DNA of 64,000 nt from Aquarana catesbeiana (Eukaryota; Chordata; Amphibia; Anura; Ranidae): the NCBI RefSeq assembly GCF_042186555.1, contig NC_133326.1, positions 95,347,288 through 95,411,287 of the forward strand. Direction: 5' to 3'. The translations under genes were made by a program, and so were the position numbers. Under the pieces are notes generated by a model, which saw only the letters and a list, made by a program, of their open reading frames with translations, did not search any database and had not been told where the DNA came from. Shown here piece by piece: positions 47,161 through 57,576 of this stretch. Positions within the stretch are counted from its first letter, which is position 1, and each line of letters starts with the position of its first letter.

Positions 47161-47628
47161 TGCGCCTTCTTTAGGCGGTGATTGTGGCAATGTTGGAAGA
47201 GGTATAGTCTATTGTGGCCAGAACATATCAATATCAAAGTGGTGCCATGACAACCGCTCACAGGTGACCATTCATTATATCATAGGCGCTGGAGTGAAAA
47301 AGTCTTACTTTGTAACAATAAAAGTAATTTGATAAAAACAATTATATACTGGGTGACTAACTATAAAAGGGAATTACAAGCATTGCAAAATTAACAAATA
47401 AGATTCAAAATCATGTTGGACAATAGAACCTTCAATGGGTGTCTTAACCGTGATGATATGAGGTAAATGAACATGATGTGTGTGTGAGAGAGTACATATA
47501 CTTTTTCCTATGTAAACAGACTCCACTGTCCATTTAACCCCACTGCCCTACGATCTGATCCGCATAGACCGAGGTGGAAGAACCCCCATCCTTTCTTGTT
47601 TTTTGTTTTGTTTTTAGAGAATCGGATC
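47161..47628. other. Unassigned sequence
   Basis: No gene recognised. The DIRS truncation point is near 47160-47190. Confidence 0.4.
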
Positions 47629-47809
47629 GGAGGTAGGTGGGTGTAAGTGTACACAAGTCTATTTACACCCACCGGTCCATAGGGGTGAATGGAGGGTCCG
47701 ATCGGGTCTGCCTGTGAGTGTTTCAGGCAGATCTGATTGGACCCTCCATTCACCCCTATGGACCAGTGGGTGTAAAGAGACTTGTGTACACTTACACCCA
47801 TCTACCTCC
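47629..47809. mobile_element. Foldback MITE with 86-bp arms and 9-nt loop
   Basis: 47629-47714 is nearly the exact reverse complement of 47724-47809: GGAGGTAGGTGGGTGTAAG against 'cttacacccatctacctcc', and 'tggagggtccgatcggg' against 'ctgattggaccctcca'. No target duplication was identified. Confidence 0.85.
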
Positions 47810-48014
47810 CTTTGTATGAAAGGGGCCCAATTCCACCTTTTTTTTCTTTTGTATAGAGTGAGGGATTACTAAAGACAAATGTCAAGTATCAGACAAGTGT
47901 CGTCACATTTTTTTTTGTTGTCTGTGTCCCTGATAAAAATATTTCCACTCATTTAGATAAACATAAAAACATAAAACATAAAAGAGAGATGGACAAAAAA
48001 GGCCAATTAAGTCA
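47810..48014. other. Unassigned spacer
   Basis: Nothing recognised. Confidence 0.35.
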
Positions 48015-48399
48015 TACAGTGCCTTAAAAAAGTATTCATACCTCTTGAAATTTTCCACATTTTGTCATGTTACAACCAAAAAACGTAAATGTATTTTATT
48101 GGAATTTTATGTGATAGACCAACACAAAGCGGCACATAATTGTAATGTGGAAGTAAAATGATAAATTGTTTTCATTTTTTTTTTAAATAAATATCTGAAA
48201 AGTGTGGCATGCATTTGTATTCAGCCCCCTTTACTCTGATACCCCTAACTAAAATCTTGAGAAACCAATTGCCTTCAGAAGTCAATTAGTAACTAGAGTT
48301 CACCTGTGTGTAATTTAATCTCAGTATAAATACAGTTGTTCTGTGAAGCCCTCAAAGGTTTGTTAGAGAACCTTAGTGAACAAACAGCAACATAAAGGC

Positions 48400-49525
48400 C
48401 AAGGAACACACCAGACAGGTCAGGGATAAAGTTATGGAGAAGTTTAAAGCATGGTTAGGTTATAAAAAAAATATCCCAAGCTTTGAACATCTCACAATGC
48501 ACTGGTAAATCCATCATCTGAAAATGGAAAGAGTATGGCACAACTGCAAACCTACCAAGACATGGCTGTCCATCTAAACTGACAGGCCAGGCATGGAGAG
48601 CATTAATCAGAGAAGCAGCCTAGAGGCCCATGGTAACTCTGGAGGAGCTGCAGAGATCCACAGCTCAGGAGGGAGAATCTGTCCACAGGACAACTGTTAG
48701 TTGTGCACTGCACAAAGCTGACCTTTATGGAAGAGTGGCAAGAAAAAAGCCATTGTTGAAAGAAAGCCATAGGAAATCTTGTTTGCAGTTTGCAAGAAGC
48801 CATGTGGGGGACACAGCAAACACGTGGAAGAAGGTGCTCTGGTCAGATGAGAACAAAATTGAACTTTTTGGCCTAAAAACAAAATGCTATGTGCGGCAGA
48901 AAACTCACACTGCACATCATCCTGAACTCACCATCCCCACCGTGAAAGCTGGTGGTGGCAGCATCATGTTTTGGGGATGATTTTCTTCAGCAGGGACAGT
49001 GAAGCTGGTCAGAGTTGATGGAAAGATGGATGGAACCAAATGCAGAGCAATCTTAGAAGAAAACCTGTTTGAGTCTGCAAAAGACCTGAGACAGCAGGAC
49101 AACGACCTTAAACATACAGCCAGAGCTATAATGGAATGGTTTAGATCAGGGGTCTCAAACTTGTAGTTCTGCAACAGCTGGAGGGCCACAAGTCCCATCA
49201 TGCCTCTGCTTGAGGGAGTCATGCTTGTAACTGTCAGCCTTGCAATGCCTCATGGGACTTGTAGTTTTGCAACAGCTGGAGGGCCACCAGTTTGAGACCT
49301 GGTTTAGATCAAAGCATATTCATGTGTTAGAATGGCCCAGTCAAAGTCCAGACCTAAATCCTTTTGAGAATCTGTGGCAAGACTTGAAAATTGCTGTTCA
49401 AACACTCTCCGTCCAATCTGACAGAGCTTGAGCTATTTTGCGAAGAAGAATGGGCAAAAATGTCACTCTCTAGATGTGCAAAGCTGGTAGAGACATCCCC
49501 AAAAAGACTTGCAGCTGTAAAGTAA
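48400..49525 (+). pseudogene. Tc1-like transposase, inactivated
   Basis: The N-terminal part (48400-48630: 'AKEHTRQVRDKVMEKF', then frame changes) corresponds to the helix-turn-helix DNA-binding region. The frame from the ATG at 48630 carries VLWSDENKIELFG (first catalytic Asp) and KAGGGSIMFWG, then a TGA at 48978-48980 where the family normally has Cys. Downstream the frame resumes with QQDNDLKH (second Asp) and, after the MITE, HVLEWPSQSPDLNPFENLW (catalytic Glu). With the MITE removed I count 34 residues between them, so DD34E is kept. A short stretch that usually precedes QQDND is missing. Premature stops, an N-terminal frameshift and the MITE insertion make it non-functional. It ends at TAA 49523-49525. 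Confidence 0.9.
49147..49301. mobile_element. hAT MITE with 8-bp target duplication GTTTAGAT, nested in Tc1
   Basis: CAGGGGTCTCAAAC at the left and GTTTGAGACCTG at the right, 155 bp. GTTTAGAT occurs at 49139-49146 and again at 49302-49309. Removing the insert and one repeat restores the Tc1 reading '...EWFR-SKHIHVLEW...'. Confidence 0.96.
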
Positions 49526-49789
49526 ATAAAAGGTGGTTCTACAAAGTATTGACTCAAGGAGGCTGAATACAAATGCACGCCACATTTTTCAGATATTTAT
49601 TTGTAAAAAAATTTGAAAACCATTTATTATTTTCCTTCCACTTAAAAATTATGTGCCACATTGTGTTGATCTATTACATAAAATCCCAATGAAATACATT
49701 CACGTTTTTGGTTGTAACATGACAAAATGTGGAAAATGTCAAAGGGTATGAATACTTTTTTCAAGGCACTGTAAAACCTTTGCCTTGTT

Positions 49790-50595
49790 TGTCTTTTGTA
49801 ACTAAATTTCCTTCATCATCCTTTGTGGGGCCAATATGTTCTGGCCTCACTTTCATACTGTTTACATATTTAAAGAATGTCTTGTCTTCTTTTTTACACT
49901 CCTCCGCTATGTGCCTTTCGTGGTCTATTTTAGCTGCCCCGATTGCTCTCTTACATTTCTTATTGCATTTTTTGTATTGTTGGAATGCTCACAATGACCC
50001 CTTGGCCTTATAAAGACCTTTTCTTTTGCTTTCATATGCATTTTTACATTAGAGTTTAGCCACCCAGGATTATTTTTTAGCTCTTTTAAAACGTATTTGT
50101 CGTGGAATGCACTGGCCAATACCTTTATTTAATATGCTCTTAAAGCACTCCAATTTTTCTCCCGTGTTCTATGTTCCTGGGATTTCATCCCATTTAATAT
50201 TGTGTAACAAAGAGTGCAGTTTAGGGAAGCTGGTTCTTTTGAAACTCAGTGTAGTTGTGTATTACCCTTATGCTTCTTAGTTCTGTGATTTATACTGAAA
50301 CTACCTGATCTGTGGTCTCTGTTTCCTAAGTTGGCCTGTATTTCCACATCCACAATCAAGTCTGTATTGTTTGTAATCAGTAGGTCTAGTACTGCATTAT
50401 CTCTTGTTGGTGCATTCACCAACTGACCCGTGAAATTATCCTGCAAGACATTTAGGAAATGGCAAGCCTTAGAAGAATGCTCGGTTCCTTCTGCCCAGTC
50501 TATATCTGGATAATTAAATTCCCCCATTTTAATAACATTTCCCAGCCTTGCCGCCATTCCAAGCTGTGATAGGAGGTCCGCCTCCCCCTCCTCCC
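49790..50595 (-). pseudogene. CR1-like LINE fragment: endonuclease C-terminus to start of RT
   Basis: On the minus strand, 50526-50496 reads MGEFNYPDIDW and continues with CHFLNVLQDNF, QLVNAPTRDNAVLDLLITN and LGNRDHRSGSFSI. These are the last motifs of the CR1 apurinic-like endonuclease (family G-D-F-N and S-D-H boxes). Further down the strand, to 49790, in-frame pieces such as CKRAIGAAKIDHERHIA and KTFFKYVNSMK correspond to the linker before the reverse transcriptase. GDFN is changed to GEFN and NSDH to NRDH, and stops interrupt the linker, so it is dead. Both ends are truncated: the left abuts the Tc1 element, the right abuts an LTR fragment. Confidence 0.88.
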
Positions 50596-50696
50596 TGTCA
50601 GGACTGAGTTCAGCTGCTGGTGGCACTGTGGTTCTCTGGGCCAATGGCTGCAGTTCCAGTGTCCACCAGCAGGTGTCTCCCAGAAGCCAACAGGTT
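50596..50696 (+). mobile_element. LTR fragment (same family as 59778)
   Basis: TGTCAGGACTGAGTTCAGC onward matches the LTR start at 59778 (TGTCAGGACTGACTTCACC), including 'gctggtggcactgtggttctc' and 'cagcaggtgtctcccagaag'. Between these two blocks it has a 28-bp stretch (about 50637-50664) that the 59778 copy lacks. It is cut at its right by the poly(T) end of the L1-like element. Confidence 0.75.
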
Positions 50697-53600
50697 CTTT
50701 TTTTTTCTTTTTAATTCTTTATTTTTTCCATATAAAGTGTGTACAACAAATAACACATCCAGCATAGGTACATTACCAAAGTCAAACAAAAAGAAAAAAT
50801 GCAGACAAGGTTACAAAAGCAAGGTCAACAAATCAAGTTTTCTTAGCACCACATTCAAGGCACATGGGGGAGAGACCCCGGTATGGCAATAGTGCATGGG
50901 ACCCTGAGAGTGCTCTGGAGCTGGCATTAAAGCATATCAAGCTGTGCCACACATTGATATGATATATTTTTATAGGTAATTGGGGAGCAAGGGGATCCGA
51001 AGAACTGAAGAGCCCAAACATGAGACATGTGAAGATGTAATACATTTTAGGATCTTCACTGTGTCTGACCAGGTAACCCATGAATGGGAAAGATTTATAT
51101 GACAACTGGTATCCCCAAGGGTAGGAAAGGAATAGGGTCGGCAAAAGAGGGGGGGGGCGGGCAAGGAAAGGGGAGGAAGGTAGGTGAGAAAAAAAAACAG
51201 GAGACAAGAGGGAGAAGAGAAAGGTAGAATAAAAGAGTAATAATGTAATACAGTGAAATGCGATGCCCTCTGCCTAGGAGGCTGAACCAGCCCATTAGGT
51301 CAGTTAGATTGTGCCATTTCTTGGAGATAGGCTTCTGTGTATATAAAATGTTGCCAGGGTCTCCAGGTCTCTCGAAAGGTCTCCTCTCGATTGTGCAGGG
51401 TAGCAGTAAGATCCTCCATGTCCCTTAGTTCATTCACTTTAGTAAACCAAAGGGACTTTGTCTGCAGTTTCTCCGATCTCCTACATAGGGGAATACAAGC
51501 CTTGGTGGCATTCAGTAACTGAATGGTGAGGGAGGTCTTGTATTTCTTAATAGGTCGTTCCAATAAATGGAGCAAACAGGAGGATTCCCCTCTAGAGAGA
51601 CACCAGTTAGGTGTCTGATTGTGCGAGCCACTTCAAGCCAGAAACATGTAACATCGTCCCCTCCTCAGTGCCACAGCGCCAACAGAGGCTGGGCACCTGG
51701 GGAAAGAAGCGATGTAGAACAGCAGGAACTCTATACCAGCGAGTCACTATTTTATAGCTAGTTTCCTGGACCCTGGTGGCTATAGAAGATTTCTGGGCAA
51801 AATAGAGAATTTTCTTCCTCTGTACGTCAGTGAATTGGGTTCGAGTTCCGCCTCCCACTTAGTGAGAAACAGGGGAACATACCCCTCCTCCGGTTGAATT
51901 AGGGAGGAGTAGAGAAGCGAGAGACAGTGTCGCACTGGTTCCCCACGGTGACAGATGAGCTCTAGTTCAGTGAGTTGATGGGTAATGCCCGGTTTCTTCA
52001 AACAGCTGCGCAAGTAATTGTCCAATAAGTCCAGATTGCCCATTACCAGCACCATGGGGGAGGGCTGCGGGGACACCGAGGAGTGCCAAAAAGCATCTCT
52101 GACCACTGACAAGGTGCTGCCTAATGTAAGGTGCTCCACGAGGTCCTTAGACAGAGGTGTAGTAATCCAAGGCCAGCTCTTGACCGTATCCCCGGAGTCC
52201 TCCACTTCCATGGCTACCCAGTGCTTTGCCCCCGCATGACAGTGCCAGTCCACTGACCTAGTGAGGTAAACCGTCCTGTAATAGGCTTTCATGTCCAGAA
52301 GGCCAACCCCGCCCCTGCTTTTCGCCGGGTAGAGGAGTTGAAGTCTAATACGTGGTTTACGATGGGACCAGACAAATGCACGGAACATAAAGTCAATTCG
52401 TTTTAAAAAAGCTGGGGGTAAACGAATGGGAAGTGCCTGCATCAGGTACAAAACCCTCAGCAGCAAGGTCATCTTGAGGGCACTGCATCTGCCGAACCAT
52501 GTCAGCGTTAGAGAGTGCCAGTGCAGGCGGTCCGTCTTAAGGCGAAGGCGTAACGGGGCAAAGTTTGCCGAGTACAAATCGTCAGGATCCGAAGTAATGT
52601 CAACTCCCAGGTATCGGATGAGGTTAGTCGCCCATCTCAGCGGAAAGGCCGATCGCAACCATTGGACAATATTCCTGTCTAACGTTCGGTTAAGGATGGA
52701 GGATTTGGTTAGATTGATTTGAAAAAAAGAAAGAGTACCATATTCTCGAAGGGATTGAAGTAGGTTAGGGAGGGAGGTAAGTGGTTCTGTCAGAAAGAAG
52801 ATAAGGGCGGCCACCTTGTGGGATCCCGAAGGTTTGGGGTAGCCTACAATGCCCAAATTCGCTCTTATCCTGCACAAGAGGGGCTCTAGTGACAAGATAA
52901 AGATTAGGGGAGACAGGGGGCAGCCCTGTAGTGTGCCATTCCGGATGCTAAAGAAGTCTGACCTCGTCTCGTTAACTTTGACCGCTGCAGTGGGCTGTGT
53001 ATAGAGGGACAGTATCCACTTTAGCATGGATAATCGAAGGCCTATGTGTTCTAAAGTAGCTTGTATAAAGGACCAATCTACACGAAAGGCCTTCTCCACG
53101 TCGGTAGACAGCAGGAGAAGAGCCTGTTTAGAAGTCCTTGCCGCATGGATCAAATTCACAACTCGGATGGTGTTATCCCTTGGCTCCCGTAGCGGCACAA
53201 AACCTGCCTGGTCTTGATGAATAAGACTTGGTATGTGAGGGAGTAGTCTGTTGGTCAGGATTTTGGCAAAGAGTTTTAGATCCGTTTTCAGAAGTGCAAT
53301 CGGGCGATAACTCCCACACTGCAGCGGGTCTTTCCCCTCTTTTGACATGAGGGAAATATAGGCCCTTAAGGTATCAACTGGGAATGAGTTTCCCTCCGTA
53401 ATGGTATTGAGGGCAGAAACCAAGGGTTGCGACAATGTGTCGAAAAAAGTTTTATAGTATGCCGGAGTTAGGCCGTCAGGGCCAGGGGCCTTTTTTGGTT
53501 TCGAAGAGGCCAGTGCCGCTCCCAGTTCTGCAACTGTTATGGGTTCTTCCAGCTCCTCCCGTACAATACTGGGAAGCGATAGCATGCCCGAGGCAGCTAT

Positions 53601-54628
53601 GTAGGCCTGAGCGGTATGTCTACCTTCTGCCGGGGAGCCCACAGATAGGGGTCTGTCTAGATTATAAAGACCTGCGTAAAAAGAGCGCAACTCCTTTGCT
53701 ATATCTGAAGAGGTATTTAGCTTTTGTCCAGTAGAGGTCAGGATGTGGGGAATATAAGTTTTCGTGCGAGGGCCTTGCAAAGCCCTAGCCAACAGTGACC
53801 CGAGTTCATTCGAAAATTCATACATAGTACGGCGCGCCCACGCCAACTTCTGTTTCGTTTTGTGGAACAGAAGCGTACAGAGTTCCTCACACGCCTTGAG
53901 AAGGTCCTGAAAAGTTGCACGAGCAAGACTAGCCTTGTGTGCGCACTCCAGGCTGCAGATTAAGGGGAGGAGTTCTTCCGCACGTCAGGTTCTGTCACGT
54001 TTAAGACGGGCTCCTATTTTAATCAGTGCGCCCCTGACAACCGTCTTGTGGGCCTCCCAAACCACAAGGGGGTTAGGTACAGACCCCTCATTAATGGGGA
54101 AATACTCCCGTAGTGCTTTTAGTCTCCCTTTCAATTTGGAGATCGGGGAGACACTGTGGTATGCCAGTGGAAAAGTCCCGTTGGTCAATTTAGGAATGTT
54201 ATCAGCACGAAAGTGAGTTTCCTGTAGGAAAGCTAAGTGAGTTTTGCCCCTGCGCAGGTCAGCTAAAAGTTGCGAGCACTTTTCCGGTATATTGAGGCCG
54301 CCCACATTGAGAGAGGTGATCTTGAGGAGACCCATTAGATCATCTGGCGTGGAAATGAACGCCAACAGATGCGCGGGAGATTCCCAAACAAAAAGTTCCC
54401 CCTAGGCAGAGGCCAGTAGCAAGAGGAAATAAAAACAAGAGAGAGAGAAAAGGGGGTGAAAGCAGAAAAGGCAAGAACAAGCACAAGCAAAGAGTAAGTG
54501 GGGGGAGAGGAAAAAGAAAGAAAGGAGAAAGGAGGGGGGGGGAGGGCAAAGATGGGGGAGCAAGAGAGGGAGGGATAGGGAAGGAGGGAGGGAGGGGGTA
54601 GGGGAGTGAACGGTTCCTGTTGTAGACT
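50697..54628 (-). mobile_element. L1/Tx1-like LINE copy, minus strand
   Basis: The 3' end is the T-rich run at 50697-50732 (an A-rich tail on the minus strand), followed by about 570 bp of 3' region. ORF2 occupies 54335 to about 51300. From 54366 to 54628 the plus strand is almost pure purine (GA-rich), that is, a pyrimidine tract upstream of ORF2. No ORF1 is seen, so the copy is 5'-truncated or ends within the inter-ORF region. It interrupts an LTR fragment on its 3' side. Confidence 0.75.
51300..54335 (-). pseudogene. L1-like ORF2 (endonuclease remnant plus reverse transcriptase), FADD box deleted
   Basis: The likely start is ATG at 54335 (MGLLKITSLNVGGLN). The endonuclease opens normally (FLQETHF with its Glu) but jumps after SPISKLKG to NPLVVWEAHK, so the catalytic C-terminal part of the endonuclease is deleted. 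A single in-frame TGA at about 53985 separates this from the long open frame 53846-51780. That frame contains RT motifs in order: PKKAPGPDGL, GSYRPIALLKTDLKLFAKIL, LLSTDVEKAF (first catalytic Asp), and NGTLQGCPLSPLIF. Where F/Y-A-D-D should follow it reads HKVAALIFFLTEP, so the box with the other two catalytic Asp is gone without loss of frame. The C-terminus continues in shifted frames (51858-51607 with SYKIVTRWYRVP and CWRCGTEEGTMLH; 51575-51300). The protein cannot be an active polymerase. Confidence 0.9.
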
Positions 54629-54877
54629 TATGCCCCGTACACACGGTCGGACTTTGTTCGGACATTCCGACAACAAAATCCTAGGAGGTTTTCCGACGGA
54701 TGTTGGCTCAATCTTGTCTTGCATACACACGGTCACACAAAGTTGTCGGAAAATCCGATCATTCTGAACGCGGTGACGTAAAACACGTACATCGGGACTA
54801 TAAACGAGGTAGTGGCCAATAGTTTTCATCTCTTTATTTATTCGGTTCGGAGTTTGTTGTCATAAAATTTTATAACA
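54629..54877. mobile_element. TA-type MITE, third copy of the GTACACACGG family, internally deleted
   Basis: Starts TA-TGCCCCGTACACACGG and follows the 4699 copy closely to 'atctctttatttattc', then jumps to 'gtttgttgtcataaaatttt', which corresponds to a point about 90 bp further on. The right terminus is absent. Confidence 0.7.
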
Positions 54878-55274
54878 ACCAAGTGTCCTAAATGCTCTCG
54901 CCCTCTGCACGAGGAACACCTCCACCGCGCCAAAGTCCCCCTTAAAACTATTGAAAACAATAAATAAACACCAGTGAAGGTGATTAAAAAGAAAATGTAT
55001 AATCTAATCAATAAGAAATGTGGAGCTGCCCCCTTAAATCATAACATGAAACAATAATCAATTAATTTAATCCTAAATATCGGTTAAATACCAAAAAATG
55101 GTGAGCCGACACATAGGGTAAATTAGAAGGCGCTCAAAAACACTCCAGATGTAACTGGCTATACCACCATTAATGACAATATCTGGTGATTAGCAAGTTC
55201 CCTGGATGTACAGAATATGAAAAAATATATATAAAAAAATATATATGTGTGAAACATATATATCAGTGTATCTG

Positions 55275-55680
55275 CAATGTGCAATGATGGTGATGCCCTC
55301 TAGCAAAGAATCAATCACCTAAGTGTGACACACCTCTAATGAAAAAAAAAAAAAAAAAAAACTATATACAAATGGAATTATATACCTTGCAGTATACAAT
55401 AGTGGTGACACCCTCTAATAATATTGGTGATCTGAGTGTAACACGCTAAATTAACAACATACCTCAGAAGTATATGTAGATGAGAACATGACAAAATGTG
55501 CTACTACAGAATATAATGGTGATGTGATCTAATTGGTGAATCAATCATCTACGTGTATCACACCCCTATTAGTCAAGAGATTGACTAGGTGTAATTGATC
55601 AGGGTATGACTAGTAATATACAATAATGGTGACACCCTCTAATAATGGGTCAATTATCTGTGTATGGTACTCCAGATGAA
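55275..55680. repeat. Four diverged tandem units of ~115 bp
   Basis: Blocks of the type 'aatggtgacaccctctaat...gtgta.cac..c' begin near 55281, 55397, 55511 and 55621. Similarity between units is modest, so the array is old. Confidence 0.65.
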
Positions 55681-56440
55681 TGGCGGACCACACATAAATA
55701 AAAACCTGCAAAAATAAAATAAAATAAATATAAATAGAATAGGACCTCTTATAAAAAAAGTGGTGAAAAAACATATATAAGTGACAGCAATATAAAATTC
55801 GTGCATATAGTTCAATTCATGCTGCAAAGTTCAACAACTCCAAAAACAGTCCATGAATGGAACCAGCCCTCAGTAAAGGCTGTAGGTGATAAAACTGGTG
55901 ACGATGAAAATTATCAATCAATTGTCCCACACAAATGATTCCTCAGTGATAGATGTCAAAATGATGAGTAACTCCGTACTTCTTCCACCTCACCACTGTG
56001 CTAGTGAATCGCACTCTCCAGACATGCACTCACCAAAATAAAATGCCAGCACTTTCATGCAAGGCAAAACAAGCTTTCTTTACCACACTCCTGGGCAAAT
56101 ATTGCATACGAAGCTCACAAGGATGATGTTCAATGGATCCACATAAAAGAGAATGAATGCTCCAATAGTGTAATTCAGCAATAACAATTTATTAAAACTA
56201 CTGCAAACTTCACACATAGCACTCACATTGTGTAAACTTGAATATGCTCAGAACGTGTAATACACAGCAAACTTTAACTCAGTGGATTCAACAATAACAA
56301 TGGTCACGGCGGACCCGAGGTGTACAGCTGCTGGATGTGCTCTCACCCCTCCCTCGGGAAACCTCCGTCCCTCCGTGCGCTTGTATCCTATTCTCCTGTG
56401 TAGCCGATAGCAAGTACGTCACAACTCACAGCCACGCCCC

Positions 56441-56471
56441 GACATGTTTCGTCATGGATCGACTTCTTCAT
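56441..56471 (-). ncRNA. Hammerhead-ribozyme-like motif in the Penelope-like region
   Basis: Minus strand from 56471: ATGAAGA (consensus CTGANGA), A, then GTC-loop-GAC forming stem II, then GAAACATGTC. The layout matches the minimal hammerheads known from Penelope-like elements, where stem III is only one to three pairs. The first core C is A and one extra A precedes stem II, so self-cleavage is doubtful. It is on the strand opposite to the ORF at 57259, which argues for an inverted terminal segment or against the assignment. Confidence 0.35.
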
Positions 56472-57258
56472 GGGATTGGCTGTGTTCGCTGCCACTCAAC
56501 TCTTTTATCTACTCTAAAATACACGCCCACTGGGTTACGTAATGCGCATGCGCACACCTCGCGTCCCCGTGCGCTAGATACAATGATGTCTCACACAGCA
56601 GAAAAACAATGGGAATCAGGCACATAAATAGTTCTACTATCAATAGATGCAGTTGACAGGATAATGGCAATCTAACCGGATAGTATGCTTATATAAATAT
56701 AAACACAAAGCCCTACATACATACAGTTGCCCCTTAACTATCAGTCAGCAGTTGCGATGATCTTTCACATAGCTAACCCGCTACCCTAGATAAGCAAAAG
56801 GCATATATAGCAAACACCTTGCAGGGCAAATAACTAGTCTGGATTTACTCATTTACTGGTCATAATCCCCAACTAATAAATATAAAATAAAATTAAAAAA
56901 TCCGTTCTGACTTATTATCATGTTCAAATACTCCGTTCTGACTATATATCATAATCGTAAATAAAAAGCTGAACTGAAAAGAACAAATATACTAAATTTT
57001 CTCCATTATTAAAATGTCTAATAAAAACTCTAATAAAAACTCTATTAAAAACCGTATATAATCCGATGTTGAATTCTAATTGTAGGATGAATGCCAATAA
57101 GAATGTGAAAAAGTGTTCATGTTATATATATAATCTATAAGGATACCAACTATAAACCACCGACGATTGTCGGCAATATTACCTAATGTCTTAGGCATAT
57201 ATTAAAATTCGATCATAATAATGAAAAATCAATCACACTCAAAAATATTCTCCCTGGT

Positions 57259-57576
57259 ATGGATATTCAAAAAGGCTCAAAACCAAGGAGAAGGAGGGGA
57301 TGTAGGGCAGGAAGATCCAAGAAATCCAAGGAAAAGACTGAGGGATGCGTAAAAACTGGGGTATATAATTTAAGCAGTGTGGAACTCAGTCATAAGGAAC
57401 TTAACATTTTAAATCTGGGTCTAAAATGCGCCCCTAAAAGGGAAATGAATAAATTTGATGTGTATATTGATGCACACAAATTTATTAGAAAGATGAACAT
57501 TAAATCTGTTCCTCTGTTACCCTTAGCAAACTCTGCTGCTGCTGAGCGTTCCTTACCTCCTGTAGATCAGTACTAA
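57259..57576 (+). CDS. Penelope-like element N-terminal ORF (truncated)
   Basis: ATG at 57259 opens a 105-codon frame. It begins with a basic stretch (KPRRRRGCRAGRSKKSKEK), then GVYNLSSVELSHKELNILNLGLKCAP and, after a short gap, FDVYIDAHKFIRKMNI. The pattern 'N-L-S-s.x.L...E...L..GL.f.P' followed by 'f.....d..kF.Rk' is characteristic of the segment preceding the reverse transcriptase in Penelope-like proteins of the Poseidon/Neptune type. The rest of the protein, normally several hundred residues with RT and GIY-YIG domains, is missing. The frame stops at TAA 57574-57576, which is the first three bases of the hAT MITE inserted at 57574; the last codons before it are the target-site sequence. 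So this ORF is a remnant ended by another transposon. Confidence 0.75.
   Translation: MDIQKGSKPRRRRGCRAGRSKKSKEKTEGCVKTGVYNLSSVELSHKELNILNLGLKCAPKREMNKFDVYIDAHKFIRKMNIKSVPLLPLANSAAAERSLPPVDQY

Larger units (their letters stand above)
48017..49771 (+). mobile_element. Full-length Tc1-like transposon with long inverted repeats
   Basis: Starts CAGTGCCTTAAAAAAGTA and ends 'acttttttcaaggCACTG', flanked by TA at 48015-48016 and 49772-49773, the Tc1 target duplication. The inverted repeats are about 210 bp long at each side ('gtgatagaccaacacaaag', 'tttttggttgtaacatgac'), which is the IR/DR-type layout. A 155-bp hAT MITE is inserted at 49147. Confidence 0.93.
54878..57573 (+). mobile_element. Penelope-like element, 5' region
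   Basis: The ORF at 57259-57573 matches the N-terminus of Penelope-like proteins, which identifies the element. The 2.4 kb upstream is AT-rich and includes four diverged tandem units (55275-55680) and a hammerhead-like motif (56441-56471). These are the features expected of the terminal-repeat-like region of such elements. The reverse transcriptase and GIY-YIG endonuclease are not present: a hAT MITE starts at 57574 and an LTR element follows. The left boundary is approximate. Confidence 0.65.

Noticed and set aside
53435..53734. Plus-strand frames opposite the L1-like ORF2 (also 52426-52722)
   Set aside because: Shadows of the long minus-strand reverse-transcriptase frame.
54335..54829. Minus frames rich in Pro, Ser, Leu and Phe (up to 164 codons)
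   Set aside because: They arise from the purine/pyrimidine-biased tract at 54366-54628 upstream of the L1-like ORF2.
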